In this document: piece after piece, positions 45,301-56,900 of the stretch
How positions within the stretch are numbered: the first letter of the stretch is position 1
How the letters are laid out: every line of letters starts with the position of its first letter
Source: Isoetes taiwanensis
Lineage: Eukaryota > Streptophyta > Lycopodiopsida > Isoetales > Isoetaceae
Assembly: GCA_021234155.1 (NCBI GenBank)
Contig: JAJEKV010000059.1
Location: 2,000,182 to 2,064,181, forward strand
DNA length: 64,000 nt
Reading direction: 5' to 3'
Translations under genes and position numbers: made by a program
Notes under the pieces: model-generated
Seen by the model: only the letters and a program-made list of their open reading frames with translations
The model's database searches: none
Told to the model about the DNA's origin: nothing

Positions 45301-46776
45301 GCCGCATTGATGTTCCTCTTGGATAAGCATGGATATTTGTTTCTAAGGCAACATGTTACCGTATACATGAAACACAATCCACTCAAGATCCTTCTCAACC
45401 GATCGCAAAAGAAAGACAAGCTCTATAAGTGGTCTACTCGTTTGGCGGAGTATGATTTGGAGGTGCAGTTGTACAGTGCAAAAAGAAATCCGAGTTTGTA
45501 TATCCCTTATGCTTTTTATTCGCATGATCTGGAGCGGGAAGATGCTGATGTGTGCCCCGATATTGATAATGAGGACCCAAGAATTACCTTGGTCGACTCA
45601 ATAGATTCCTGGAAGTACCCCATCTGTAAGTATTTGCTAACACAAGAGTTGCCTGCAGGTTTGACTAAAAGTTCAGCCAGGAGATTTAAAGAACGTTGCC
45701 TTCAGTATACACTTGTGGAAGATATTCTTTGCTGGTCAGATAAATCAGGGGCATATCTAAGATGTTTGGACGAAATTGAGCAGAAGTTGGTCCTCAAAGA
45801 ATGTCATGATCAAGTGTGTGGAGGCCATTTTTCTAGCGACACCACCGCGAAGAAGATCCTGCTAAATGGGTATTACTGGCCCACCATTTTCAAGGATTGC
45901 CATGCCTATATTCAGAAATGTCATCAATGCCAGATCCATGGCCGTAAAATTTTGCATCCTGGACCCTTAAACCCAATAGTCACGCCTGGGCCATTTCAAG
46001 TATGGGGTCTGGATTTTATTGGCAAGATAGAACCTCCTTCAGCTGCCCAGCATAATTATATACTTGTCGCCACTGATCTCTTTACTAAGTGGGTGGAAGC
46101 AGTCCCGCTCAAGGATGCAAATGCAAAAGTCACAGCCAAATTCATATACACAGAGATTTGCAGCAGGTTTGGGATACCCTTTCATATTATTACGGACAGA
46201 GGTTCTCCTTTTGTAAACGATCTTATGCAGCATCTAGTACGGTACCTCAAGATCAAGCATACCAAAAGCAGTTCTTATTACCCCCAGGGTAATGGTCAAT
46301 CAGAAGCCACCAACAAAGTTCTCAAGAGCATCCTCAAAAAAACAGTGGCAGAGCACAAACGAGACTGGAATTTGAAATTGACCGATGCTTTGTGGGCCTA
46401 TCGAACTACCCATAAACACTCTATAGGGATGACGCCATTTCAGCTTGTGTATGGCACAGAAGCCATGCTACCAGTGCATCTCGAGCTACCTGCTTTAAAA
46501 TTCATCTATCAACAAAACTTGTGCATGGACGAGGCAATCTGCGATAGAATATGCTTGCTGGAAAAGCTAACAGAACGTAGGGATGAAGCTTATGAAAACA
46601 TGGCATTGAAAAAGAAAAAAGAGGAAGCTGCTTTCAACAAGAAGAACAGGTTACAGGGTTCTTATGTTCCTGGGGATATGGTGTTGATTTGGGATAAGAA
46701 AATCGAGAAGAATCCCCCCAAATTTGCAAACCTCTGGAAAGGTCCTTTTTTTTATCAAACAACATGCTGGCACTAA
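42343..46776 (+). CDS. Pol: NC-PR-aRNH-RT-RNH-INT
   Basis: 1477 codons with no internal stop. Three CCHC knuckles (residues 24-37, 42-55, 58-71); aspartic protease with D246-GGSG; an archaeal/plant-type RNase H at about 410-535 with D414 (WFDGG), E454 (AAEYEAL), D478 (FGDSM) and D528 (SEADS) all present; RT with D728 (SFLDGFSGF) and D792-D793 (VFLDDL); the usual RNase H after RT, degenerate (VYITVTEKAIGIALAQ, lacking the catalytic Asp); integrase with an HHCC finger from H1155 and a D1224, D1285, E1321 triad (D-D35-E). The order with RNase H before RT is unusual. At 46746 a run of eight T shifts the frame, so the last about 30 residues of the family end (HLKRYWI, stop near 46858) are out of phase. 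Confidence 0.93.
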   Translation: MAEVLKVQSSTSTHGRPVYSGPPCTYCFKPNHPESRCFARPCPKCNKRGHFGQECPVCDFCKEIGHKEDRCLVKEYMLKMGKGNTSAASASEAPTHTFLVETTGEEQCAENEEILAVQTRGQTDSLRRPASPKKVTFFDPALHMTSKAQTQVIAPAPIPKEVVPHSPACKPPANEVETLLKNSKVSIDLCTLLKIAPSYKQLLLSNTMELSSDVSTHLVTQGAADPGIFSCEAVVNNVALPKVFLDGGSGQNVMPYHVMLQLKLQITSPSSILLKSFDNQKVRPLGLVHGVEVVIQGIRVETDFVVISFANDHQDATAYGIILGRRWMKVVDARPIWSQGICTISDGQKTVTIYNNQGKVDARNEYSMLIECEDMLQPVGVGQLQLQIPAKTHHLDERTSSPVLGHTKATLWFDGGISKQARIASAGIIIRDENHTMLKKTGKVIPFITSNAAEYEALLLGLDEALSLNITHLHIFGDSMLICKQVTGEFSAKHEGMEAYRQQVLDKLIGFKYWSIQHIPREMNSEADSVCKEILALHLQQDSIHEEDLDPEAIQHMHPILVIDVSKEANTREVHISKAGQQRTLSIGDHLTETEYASLTQLFQEMADIFAWDYSELKGIPHEYGMMEINLKPGSKPVTQKLRKINPALLPLIQAEIDKMLAAGLIVDIQYPQWVSCIVPIQKKNGGLRICIDYQDLNKCTLKDFYPLPFLEEVLQAVAGKACYSFLDGFSGFNQISICERDQEKTAFITPWGTYAMTKMPFGLKNAPSVFQRSMDTIFKSLPSSNFRVFLDDLCLATSHNDQLLMIKKICILCRESHVCLNPKKCVFWVPEGILLGHQVSSHGIQVAKDKIAMIQSLPAPRTLKDVKRVIGMTSFLRMHISNFSHILNPITKLTRTGSAVPKGKSKYVLIKWTAECQEAFHLILQELQVGRALGTPDAGQPFQVYITVTEKAIGIALAQKNKVFGFNGKQWGLEEEKYPKYEKYAAALMFLLDKHGYLFLRQHVTVYMKHNPLKILLNRSQKKDKLYKWSTRLAEYDLEVQLYSAKRNPSLYIPYAFYSHDLEREDADVCPDIDNEDPRITLVDSIDSWKYPICKYLLTQELPAGLTKSSARRFKERCLQYTLVEDILCWSDKSGAYLRCLDEIEQKLVLKECHDQVCGGHFSSDTTAKKILLNGYYWPTIFKDCHAYIQKCHQCQIHGRKILHPGPLNPIVTPGPFQVWGLDFIGKIEPPSAAQHNYILVATDLFTKWVEAVPLKDANAKVTAKFIYTEICSRFGIPFHIITDRGSPFVNDLMQHLVRYLKIKHTKSSSYYPQGNGQSEATNKVLKSILKKTVAEHKRDWNLKLTDALWAYRTTHKHSIGMTPFQLVYGTEAMLPVHLELPALKFIYQQNLCMDEAICDRICLLEKLTERRDEAYENMALKKKKEEAAFNKKNRLQGSYVPGDMVLIWDKKIEKNPPKFANLWKGPFFYQTTCWH

Positions 46777-46908
46777 CTCTTATCTTTTGCAGGATCTCCA
46801 TCTCGAGGAACTACCAAATCCCATCAACATACAACATTTGAAGAGATACTGGATTTAATACTTTGGCGGGCTGAGGGGACCAGCCCATTCTTTGTTTTGG
46901 GCATCAAA

Positions 46909-48253
46909 TGTTGCCACTTAGGTGGCAACATTTCATTGTTTTGGGCATTGTCGTATTCCATTATTGTTTTGGGCAATTTCATGGTACCGTCATTTGGTTG
47001 TTTAAGAATGCAGTGTGCAAGATGCGGATCAAGACCCGGTGAGTAGGAGCACCTCTTGTTGAATTGTTTAGATTCACAAGGCCATGGGGGAGCTACTATG
47101 GCACAGTTCAGTTACATGCATGTAGTGTGGCAGAGAAGTCCTGGTGTGTAGGAACACCTCATGTAAAATCTAGAATTTTACATGGCCATGGAGGAGTCAC
47201 CATGGTGCAGTAGTAGATCACATTTCCAGAAAAGGGCTTGATACAGGTTTTTGTAGAGATTTCATTGGCATCTACCATGGCGCAGTAGTAAGGGATTATC
47301 TGTTTCAATGTTGGATGGTCATTTTGTTGAGTAGTGGCTCACATTTCCTGAAAAGGGCCTGATACAGGTTTTTAGAGATTCCATTGGCATGTACTATGGT
47401 GCACTAGTGAGGGATTAATTACTTCAATGTTAAAGGTTTTTGGTTGAGTCTTTATTTGACGTCTACCCTTTGGCAACAAAATTGACTACATCGCCAAACT
47501 TTTAGGGTTATTTTCAAGTCCAGAATAACTGTTGAACAGGTGCCGAATTAAGCAGGAGTTGGTTATCAACTGAAGAAATCACGTCTCTGCAAGTCGTAAG
47601 TGGCCTTTATGGCGTTTGGCATTACTCTGATGGAGGGAAGAATCCGTTGGAGGAGGATAAAAGAGGCGGGAGAAGAGGAAAACGGGCTCTCAAACTGTGC
47701 ATTTTGGATCCGGAATCGCTCTTTGGCAGCCAAAGAAATTTCATACATCGTTGTATTTCTGGTACTCTTTTGATTCTAAAAAAAAAAAAAAACGCTATTA
47801 GCATTTGGTATGATTTTATTCAACATCCTGAGATAGTTCAGGGGAAGCATTGTTGGCTTATTCTGGCTTAAATCGGCTTGAAGAAATACCTTGTATCTGA
47901 TTTTATCCATTGTTATCTCAATATATTCTACTTGCATCAAGTATTAAGTTGTTCAAGATATATGAATTGAGTTGAGGATGCATAGCTTAAAAGAAATTCT
48001 ATAAAATTCCTAGCTCCATTGTCTAAATTTCTATCCCTTTCCTTTTGTGAAATTACCAGGATTGGCTTATCAAAATTGCTATCCGTTCTTTATGAAAGTT
48101 GCCGTGATTGGCCATCAAGTTTAAACACTTCTCATAGGGATTTATCTTGGAATACATTTTTTTTCTAAGGAGTGATTGGCCCAACCAATCTGGAGGTCCT
48201 GATCACTTGGGATCTCTGAAGACTGTTGCACAGAGCCCATTCTAAGTGCAACA
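46909..48253 (+). repeat. 3' LTR of the Ty3/gypsy element
   Basis: 1345 bp, about 99.6% like the 5' LTR by eye. It starts at TGTTGCCACTTAGG and ends AAGTGCAACA followed by TTTCT. The expected polypurine tract is not directly adjacent: the bases before it are GGGCATCAAA, and the nearest purine-rich stretch is GGGCTGAGGGGA at about 46868-46879. Confidence 0.95.
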
Positions 48254-48700
48254 TTTCTCAGGGGTGAAGGAAAGCGAAAGTTCAACAATTATGCAGATCA
48301 CAGAGAATTTTCCATTTTCAACAGTAGGAATGGATTAATGAAATGCAATATGGCCACGAGAAAAGAATATATCAAAATGGGGAAGGGGGAGATGCCATTC
48401 TGTAAAGATAGTGTAGATTTATGGGCTTCAATATTTTGCAGAGAAGTAATCCAGATGCATTGTGCTTGGTGGCTGCTGTTTCATAATCATGGTCAGTTGA
48501 CAGAAAGGCAAATGCAAAAATACAGGTCTCTATATTACAATCACAAGCAGGTAGCAGATGTGTATGGCACTCTTCTGATCCTTTTGGCTGAGGAAGATAC
48601 TTTTATTTTATTCTACAATAATAATTGGCCTCTGGATTCCTATCTTCCTGGTACTACTGAGCCTTTCAATAGGTATTTCAATTCCATCATCTTTCGCTAG
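48254..48700 (+). pseudogene. Continuation of the interrupted LINE frame
   Basis: Reading from the left flank of the gypsy element (IWMMLGYLRF at about 40103-40133) and using one copy of TTTCT, the frame continues here without stop (LRGEGKRKFNNYADHREFSI, VDLWASIFCREVIQMHCAWW, ILFYNN) to TAG at 48698. It therefore belongs to the older element or gene into which the retrotransposon jumped. It has no RT motif; it could be a C-terminal extension of the LINE ORF2 or a separate ORF. Confidence 0.6.
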
Positions 48701-49046
48701 TAACACCTAGCTCTCCAGTATCTCATTTGGTCTTCTTCATCCCTTTCCATTTCCCCATCACCAAGCCTAGCTTCAGAAGTACTCAAATGAAAAGTTTATG
48801 TTATCTTCTTGAGTTTTGCAGTTTCATAGGTGCAGATTCGACTTGAAAGTTTCTAGAATTTGGTAGCGGAGATGCAATTTCACATGGCGAATAGTACTTT
48901 TTGGACTCTCAAAAGCACATTCCTGCTGGATTTTGTCTACTTCGACTGGTTAAGACAGATATGTACCTTGTTTTATGAAGATCTTGGTGGTCTTCGATGG
49001 CTTTCCCATTTTGCTCTTTCATCAGTCTCAATTTTAAATTTCTGAG
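48701..49046. other. 3' flank of interrupted LINE
   Basis: Non-coding. Possibly the LINE 3' untranslated region, cut by the copia LTR at 49047. No poly(A) seen. Confidence 0.3.
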
Positions 49047-49654
49047 TGTTGAGATCAAATGTATTTATTCAACAACTAACAAGTGCATCAAGTATATTTT
49101 GCTATCCAAAGCTTAGAGCAATTTTTCAACAACTTGAGTCCTTCAACTCTTTTACAAGCAATGCAATAATAAATATGCAACTTTAAACTATTGAAATTGA
49201 ACCCTTCACAACTTATATTGAGCAAATTCCTCCTCGACATCAAAACAGGTCTACAATCGATCTTGCACTTCTCTCTGTTCCTTGTTCATTCAAATGCATC
49301 CCTTTATAGATTGCATTCGGTGGCCAAGCATCAGCTTGGCAAGCCGGAACTTCCGACTTGCTAATCTGGTTTTTCTTCAATCATTTTCTTTATCCCATAG
49401 GCGTGCAAAAAACTTTGAGCTCTTCGACCATTGGACTTTAATGGTTTTAATAAAACCAATTTCAACTTCACAACTTAAACCTTTGGCTTAATGTTTGACC
49501 TTTGTATATAGGATAAATCAGATATAGATTTCAATCCTAATATTTAGCTGATCCTAATATTTAGCTGTAGATTCATTGCTAAAATTCCAGTCACAGTCTT
49601 CCACCTGAGGATCAAACCAATTTTATGTGATGATCAACTTGCAAAATTCTAACA
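49047..49654 (-). repeat. 3' LTR of a copia element
   Basis: On the minus strand it starts TGTTAGAATTTTGC at 49654 and ends ATCTCAACA at 49047 (608 bp, TG..CA). CTATAAAGGG inside may be the TATA box. It is preceded by the polypurine tract. The matching 5' LTR is not in the window because the element is truncated. Confidence 0.75.
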
Positions 49655-49664
49655 TTTCTCCTTC
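49655..49664 (-). other. Polypurine tract of copia element
   Basis: GAAGGAGAAA on the minus strand directly abuts the LTR start TGTTAG, the classic position of the plus-strand primer. Confidence 0.75.
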
Positions 49665-49687
49665 ATCACATAAAATTGCACAATATA

Positions 49688-51930
49688 TTATGCTTCATGA
49701 ATATTTAAACTTTCTTTAAACTTGGTAAACTTGCTTTCAGGCAAAGCCTTTGTAAATATATCTGCTACCTGGTTAGAAGTATTCACATATGCCATTTTTA
49801 TGATCCCCTTTTCAACCAAATCCCTGATAAAATGCATCTTCAGTTCTATACGTTTGGTCCTTTCATGGTCTACAGGGTTTTCAACTATGGCTATACAACT
49901 TTAACTATCTGTCAAGATTGTAGTAGGATCATTTTGCTTGAAACCTAATTCATCCAGTAACCTTCTGAGCCATGCTATTTCCTTTGACACCAAGGATGAA
50001 GCAGCATATTCTGCTTCTGCAGAAGACATTGCCACTGCACTCTGCTTCTTTGTTCTCCAAGAGATAGCTCCTCCTACTAGAAAAACCACATAGCCTGAAG
50101 TGGACTTTCTCAAACTTTGATCACCTCCCCAAATCTGCATCTGTATACACTTCCAGCTTTAATTCTCTTTGTGAAAACCTGATTTCATGATCTCTGGTAC
50201 CTTTAAGATACCTTAAAATTTTCTTTCCTGCCAGCCAATGCATTTTGCTAGGATTGTGACACCTTCTACTTAAGATGTTTACAGCATAAGTGATATCAGG
50301 TCGTGTATTATTGGAAACATATAAAAGACATCTAATAAGAGCCCTATAAGGAATGTCCTCCATTTCCTGAATTTCCTTTTCTTTTAGAGGTATATCTGCA
50401 GTCAAATTATGACCTGTCACCATAGGAATCTTTACTGGATTTGCATCTGACATATTAAACCTCTTAAGCATATTATCAATATGCCTTTCTTGTTTTAATG
50501 TCAGTTCTCCTTTGCTCCTGTTTCTTACCACTTCAATTCCTAAGAAGTTTTGCAATTCCCCTAGGTCAGACATATGAAACCTGTTTTGTAGAACCTGCTT
50601 GCAAAATTTTAATATTTTCAAGTTGTTTGCTGCCATAATGCAGTCATCCACATAAAGGGCTATAATACAAAAATCAACATGATCTTTGTACATATATAAA
50701 TTACTATCATTTTTGAGCTTCTCAAAATTCTGTTCCCTAAGGAAACTATCGATGCACAAGTGCCATTCTCTGGGGGCCTGTTTAAGTCCATAGACTGCTC
50801 GGTTAAGCTTCCAAATCATATTTTCTCCAACTTCAAACCCAGGTGGCTGTTTCATGTAGATATCCTCATCAAGTTTAGCATTCAGAAAAGCAGTCTTCAC
50901 GTCCATGTGATGTAGCTCTAAATTCTGTGCAGTTGCCATGGCCAATAAAACTCTCACACTTGTGAGTTTAACAATTGGTGAATATGTTTCATCATAATCC
51001 CTGCCCCTTTTTTGAGTAAACCCTTTTGCCACTAATCTGGCTTTGTATTTTTGTTTTCCATCTGCATACATTTTAATCTTGAAAATCCATTTGCTTCCTA
51101 TAGCTACCTTGTCTGCTGATTTCTCCACAACTTCAAATGTTTGAGTTCTTTTAAAAGAGTTTAATTCTTCTTCCATTGTTGCCAGCCATTTTTCTTTATC
51201 TGTTGATTCCATTGCTTCTTCATAAGATTGTGGCACAACAATATCCTCTAGAATTGCTATAATTTGCTCAATGTCATCTTCTTCTATTTGAGCAATAGGA
51301 TTTTCTAATCTTCTACTTCTGCCTGCAGCATTTCTTCCATATAAATTACTATCTATTTGTATATCTTCTAATAGTTTCTCCACTTGTGTCCTTTTCCTTT
51401 TAGGTTCCTGTGCTTGAGGCTTATCCTCAACTGTCTCCCCTGGTTCACCTTCATGTCTATTTGAATTTTCTCCTTGTTCTTCATTCACTTCTTCATTATC
51501 TGAGTCCAAGTCTGTTGTTGGTAGATTTTCTTTTGTGTTATGTTCTACAACCTTCTTTGAAACTAGTGATCCATGCTCATTCCTGTCTTTATAGAAAATG
51601 TTTTCATAGAACTGGACATCCCTGCTAATTACAATGCTTCTGTCCTTTGGAATAAATATCCTGTATGTCTTAGACTCATGATCATACCCTGCTAAATAAC
51701 CAACCTGCCCTTTATCATCTAATTTTTTTCTCATTTCATTAGGGACATGAACAATGGATAAGCAACCATAAGCCTTAAACATGCCGAAGTCAGGTTTTGC
51801 ATCAAAATTCTTCCACAAGAGTTCAGGGATATTACCTTGCAAGCTGGCTGATGGTAACTTGTTCTGAATGTATACTGCAGTCTTTAGTGCTTCTTCTCAT
51901 AAATAATTTGGAAGAGCTGAGTGTTTGATC
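49688..51930 (-). pseudogene. Ty1/copia Pol, C-terminal two thirds
   Basis: Minus-strand reading from about 51930: end of the integrase core (EALKTAVYIQNKLPSAS, with a stop just before), then 51842-50121 with the integrase C-terminal region (FKAYGCLSIVHVPNEMRKKL, VGYLAGYDHES), an acidic linker, RT of the RVT_2 type (WIFKIKMYADGKQKYKARLV, MDVKTAFLN, IALYVDDCIMAA as catalytic box) and the start of RNase H (VYTDAD). A frameshift at about 50130 moves it to 50140-49901 (STSGYVVFLVGGAISW, SSAEAEYAA), and a stop at about 49900 precedes the remaining end (VENPVDHERTKRIELKMHFI, VADIFTKALPESKF) to TAA at 49688. Gag, protease and the 5' LTR are missing. Inactive. Confidence 0.92.
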
Positions 51931-53204
51931 AGGTAAGGAGGCCGCCCTCCTCTCCCTGATTTTGGCACTGCTTCAGCTTTTCTTGCAGAACAGGGATAAA
52001 AATTGGGTGCTAGCAGGGTTTTGCTATACATCCTCGGTTGGTTAAAAATGCTTCAAGGCGGTCTTCATGATCTTGTTAAAATTTTTGCCTTTTTGAGCAT
52101 TTGTAGGCTCTTATTCAAGCTTGGCGAATAGGGCTTTGCTGCTCGGTTTTGCCAGACTCTTTTGGGAATCAAGCCTTCAAGCTTCTCTAACTTTGCTTCT
52201 CCCAATAGATGGGGCTTAGGAATTTTTTGTGAAGGCAAGGATCAGATGCAGCAAAATAAATCGAAATGGTCGGTGCTCTTCTTGGTAGCTGAGGTTCTTC
52301 TCTAAGACCTTGCCTTGGCAGACCAAGTCTACAGTTGCAGCCCGATTTGCTAAAGCAAGGACAAGAATGTGTAAGTTTCTTGAAATTTATATATTTTTTT
52401 TATTAGAGCAGAGTATATAAGGTAGCAGATTTTTGGCAGTATCATAAAGGGAGCAATTTTCATGATTGGTTATCTTGAGCAATCTAATTTATGGCGAATC
52501 CTCCGAATTGTTGGCTTTTTTCCCTTCCTCTTGCTCTTTCTTGCTAGCGGAAAGATCTAGAGATGTTTTTCTTGGAAGGAGCTAGAGCAAATTCTTGATT
52601 TCGCTTTTACAGTTTTAAAACAGGATGCCAAATTATTGGAGATTGCCGAGCTAGAGATATGATTGTGTCCAAAAAGACGCTTCCATATCAAGACCAAATA
52701 TTATGAGCCGAACTTTAGAGGGAAATTTTGGTGGCTAGGCTGTGTGTCTAGCTTTGCAGGTTGGCTGACTGGCACATCCCGACAATGCAGCGTCTCCTTT
52801 CAATTTTGCATTTGGTAGTAAAGCTGCAGAATGTAATCATAGTCTAAAGCATTTGGGCTTCTCTGAGCAGTGCGGGATGATGTTTAGATTACTCTTCAGC
52901 TCCTTTCTCCTCATTTCTAGTTTTGCAAGAAGATTTCTTGAGCATTCAAGATTTGTCTGAAGCTTATGGAAAATGAGCATTTGGCTCTTATAGTATTTTG
53001 TTTAACTGGGAAGATGTTAATATTGTAGTACTAGTTAGATAGAGGAAGAGGTTGAGAGAAGCTCATATGTACATTTTCTACAGACATGATTTTAATCCAG
53101 AGGGGATCCTCTGTACTTAAATTATATCTGATCCATAAGGGATCCTTTGTATTGTAATTTTTCCTATCTAATCAATAAAAAACTTTGTACTTTAAAAAAA
53201 AAAA
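51931..53204 (+). mobile_element. Retroposed sequence ending in poly(A)
   Basis: The copia frame stops abruptly at about 51930. The following 1.27 kb has no open frame and ends AACTTTGTACTTT plus 11 A (53194-53204), after an AATCAATAAAAA polyadenylation-like signal. GGGATCC(T/G)(C/T)TGTA is repeated near 53105 and 53140. This looks like a 5'-truncated LINE 3' end or a retrocopy of a non-coding transcript. No target duplication found. Confidence 0.4.
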
Positions 53205-53690
53205 CAACATTCTCTTGAGCTAGATTATTCCCTCTTTCTATCCTCGCACTCTCACTCCGATTTCTCTATTCTATTCATTGTAGCTTTTGTATTAATCATT
53301 TTTTCAATCACTGCCTATGGTTGATTATTCCTCTGAGTTTTGTTTGAGCAACATCCATGTTTTGAAAAACCTGTTCGCTTATATGCCTTTATAGCTTTGC
53401 GATAAGACTTCTTTCGCTTTTTAATAGTTGTGATCCTTTTTATTCTGAGCCTCTACCTCCAAGAGCGAGTACATTTATGGGCTTCAAGCCTCTTGCCCTT
53501 TCGTTGAACCCCAGTGGAGTTTTCTTCATTCATTTGACTCTCTTGTTGAGGGAATTATTTTCTTGCTCAACTCTCTTTATTCTTTACTGAATTACTTGAT
53601 CTCCATCACCAATTCCCACATTTCCACCTACACTTCACTCTCCTTTTGACATTATTGAGACAACAAGTAGTTTGCATATTGAAGTTGGTT
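53205..53690. other. No recognisable gene
   Basis: AT-rich with pyrimidine-rich stretches. May be intron or 3' flank of the minus-strand gene whose exon begins just to the right. Confidence 0.3.
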
Positions 53691-53699
53691 AACATCTTG

Positions 53700-53935
53700 A
53701 AAACCTTTGCAATTTAATCCATACAAATGCAAAATGTGGATTACAATTACCATTAACCAAATTATTCCAATAACCAAGTAATCTTTGGAGATCCTTGCAA
53801 TCAAATTCAACAAGACCAGATGCTAAGGAAAAATCTGGATGAGCTCGACTGAAAGAGTCACATGGATACAATCGCTCTTTAGCCCAAAGATCTAAATTTA
53901 TTGCTTCAAAAGCTTGTAGTGAATTGCTACATATT
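53700..53935 (-). pseudogene. Exon of unidentified gene, part 2 (split)
   Basis: Minus-strand frame ICSNSLQAFEAINLDLWAKE ... SFSRAHPDFSLASGLVEFDC ... LLGYWNNLVNGN ... FAFVWIKLQR. Codon use and residue pattern look like real protein, but I do not recognise the family. It is separated from its upstream half (58166-58234) by the tandem array. Joining across one copy of TTGCTACATATT keeps the frame (FPWKELICSNSLQAFEAI). The exon may end at CAAAG|GTTTTC (a weak donor) or at the stop at 53689. Confidence 0.45.
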
Positions 53936-56900
53936 CTAAACGGGATGCACCCTGAACTACCACAGTCGTCGGATCTGTCGCTCCTACGGCCCAAACTGTA
54001 TGTTGGAGGCTCTGGGCACCTCCCGTTTCGGTTATGCTCAATTATGATTGGGTTTCCTATGTTTTGAAATGTCAAATACGAGTTTGCCTAAGGTTTTGAT
54101 GCAATATCAAAACTCTATACGTCTTTGTCTAAGGTTGTAGAATATGAAATATGGGGGCTTGAGCCTCTACCAAAAAAACTCAATGTTCTTATAAAACTAT
54201 ATTAACCAATATACCCAGTAAGCTGATAAGATTATTTTTTAACTTGAATCTATGTTTTTTTTTAACGGCCCATTCAATTGTTTTAGGGATATATGGTCTA
54301 TGGTTTCAAGGTTTGTCTTTTTACATCTATATCAAATCCCCCTGGAACCCTCTGTTACTTTGCTACATATTCTAAACGGGGTGCACCCTGAACTACTGTA
54401 GTCGTCGGATCTGGCGATCCTACGACCCAAACTGTATGTTGGAGGCTCTAGGCACCTCTCCTTTCACTTATGCTCAGTTATAATTGGGTTTCCTATGATT
54501 TTGAAATTTCAAATACGAGTTTGCCTAAGGTTTTGATGCAATATCACAACTTTATAGGTCTTTGTCTAAGGTTTTAGAATATGAAATATGGGGGCTCGAG
54601 CCTCTACTAAAAAAACTCAATATCCTTATAAGACTACATTAACCAATATACCCAATAAGCTAATGTGATTATTTTCTATCTTGAATCTATGTTTTTCTTA
54701 ACGACTCATTCAATTGTTTTAGGGATACATGATCTATGGTTTCAACGTTTGTCCTTTTACATTCAAATCCCCCTGTAACCCTCTATTACTTTGCTACATA
54801 TTGTAGTCGTCGGATCTGTCGATCCTACAACCCAAACTGTATGTTGGAGGCTCTAGGCACCTCTCGTTTCACTTATGCTCAGTTATAATTGGGTTTCCTA
54901 TGATTTTGAAATGTCAAATACGAGTTTGCCTAAGGTTTTGATGCAATATCAAAACTTTATACGTCTTTGTCTAAGGTTTTAGAATATGAAATATGGGGGC
55001 TCGAGCCTCTACTAAAAAAACTCAATGTCTTATAAGACTACATTAACCAATATACCGAGTACGCTAATGTGATTATTTTCTATCTTGAATCTATGTTTCT
55101 TTTAACGACTCATTCAATTGTTTTAGGGATATATGGTCTATGGATTCAAGGTTTGTTTTTTTACATCCATATCAAATCCCCCTGGAACCCTCTGTTATTT
55201 TGCTACATATTCTAAACGGGGTGCACTTGAACTACTGTAGTCGTCGGATCTGTCGATCCTACGATCCAAACTGTATGTTGGAGGCTCTAGGCACCTCTCG
55301 TTTCACTTATGCTCAATTATAATTGGGTTTCTTATGATTTTCAAATGTCAAATACGAGTTTGCCTAAGGTTTTGATGCAATATCAAAACTTTATACGTCT
55401 TTGTCTAAGGTTTTAGAATATGAAATATGGGGGCTCGAGCCTCTACTAAAAAAATCAATGTCCTTATAAGACTACATTAACCAATATACCCAGTAAGCTA
55501 ATGTGATTATTTTCTATCCTAAATCTATGTTTTTTTTAACGACTTATTCAATTGTTTTAGAGATATATATATAGTCTATAGTTTCAAGGTTTGTCTTTTT
55601 ACATCCATATCAAATCCCCCTGGAACCCTTTGTTATTTTGCTACATATTCTAAATGGGGTGCACCCTGAACTACTGTAATCGTCGGATCTGTCGATCCTA
55701 CGACCCAAACTGTATGTTGGGGGATCTAGGCACCTCTCGTTTCACTTATGCTCAGTTATAATTGGGTTTCTTATGATTTTGAAATGTCAAATACGAGTTT
55801 GCCTAAGGTTTTGATGCAATATCAAAACTTTATACGTCTTTGTCTAAGGTTTTAGAATATGAAATATGGGGGCTCGAGCCTCTACTAAAAAAACTCAATG
55901 TTCTTATAAAACTATATTAACCAGTATACCCAATAAGCTAATGTGATTATTTTCTATCTTGAATCTATGTTTTTTTTTAACGACTCATTCAATTGTTTTA
56001 GGGATATATGGTCTATGGTTTCAAGGTTTGTCTTTTTACATCCATATCAAATCCCCCTGGAACCCTCTGTTATTTTGCTACATATTTGTAAACGGGGTGC
56101 ACCCTGAACTATTGTAGTCGTCGGATCTGTCGATCCTACGACCCAAACTGTATGTTGGAGGCTCTAGGCACCTCTCGTTTCACTTATGCTCAGTTATAAT
56201 TGGGTTTCTTATGATTTTGAAATGTCAAATCATCCACAAAGTTTGCCTAAGGTTTTGATGCAATATCAAAACTTTATAATGCCTTTGTCTAAGGTTTTAG
56301 AATATGAAATATGGGGGCTCGAGCCTCTACTAAAAAATCAATGTCCTTATAAGACTACATTAACCAATATACATCTCAATTCAAACTAATGTGATTATTT
56401 TCTATCCATATCAAATGAATCTATGTCTAAATAGGATGCACCTGAACTACTTTTTTAACATCCTCATTCAATTGTTTTAGGGATATATGGTCTATGGTTT
56501 CAAGGTTTGTCAATATCAAAACTTTTACATCTAAGGTTTTAGAATATAAAAATCTCTACCTCAATGTCCTTATAAGAACATTAACCAATATACCCAATAA
56601 GCTAATGTGATTATTTTTATCTTTTTGCTACAATTGTTTTAGGGATATATTCTAAATGGGGTTTGCACCATATAAAATCCCCGAAACTACATATTTGTAG
56701 TCGATTCGGATCTGCCGATCCTACGACCCAAACTGATTTTGGAGGCTCTAGGCACCTCTCGTTTCACTTATGCTCAGTTATAATTGGGTTTCTTATGATT
56801 TTGAAATGTCAAATACGAGTTTGCCTAAGGTTTTGATGCAATATCAAAACTTTATACGTCTTTGTCTAAGGTTTTAGAATATAAAATATGGGGGGGTCGA

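Larger units (their letters stand above)
40134..48253 (+). mobile_element. Near-intact Ty3/gypsy LTR retrotransposon
   Basis: An 8.1-kb element with two LTRs (1347 and 1345 bp), TG..CA ends extended to TGTTGC..GCAACA, 5-bp target duplication, a primer-binding site, and gag and pol frames on the plus strand. The LTRs differ at only about five bases plus a short A-run length change, so it inserted recently. It sits inside an older LINE reading frame. Protein features (a degenerate RNase H after the RT plus a second, plant/archaeal-type RNase H) point to a relative of the Tat-type non-chromoviruses, but the second RNase H is in an unusual place. No env-like frame and no chromodomain are visible. 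Confidence 0.95.
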
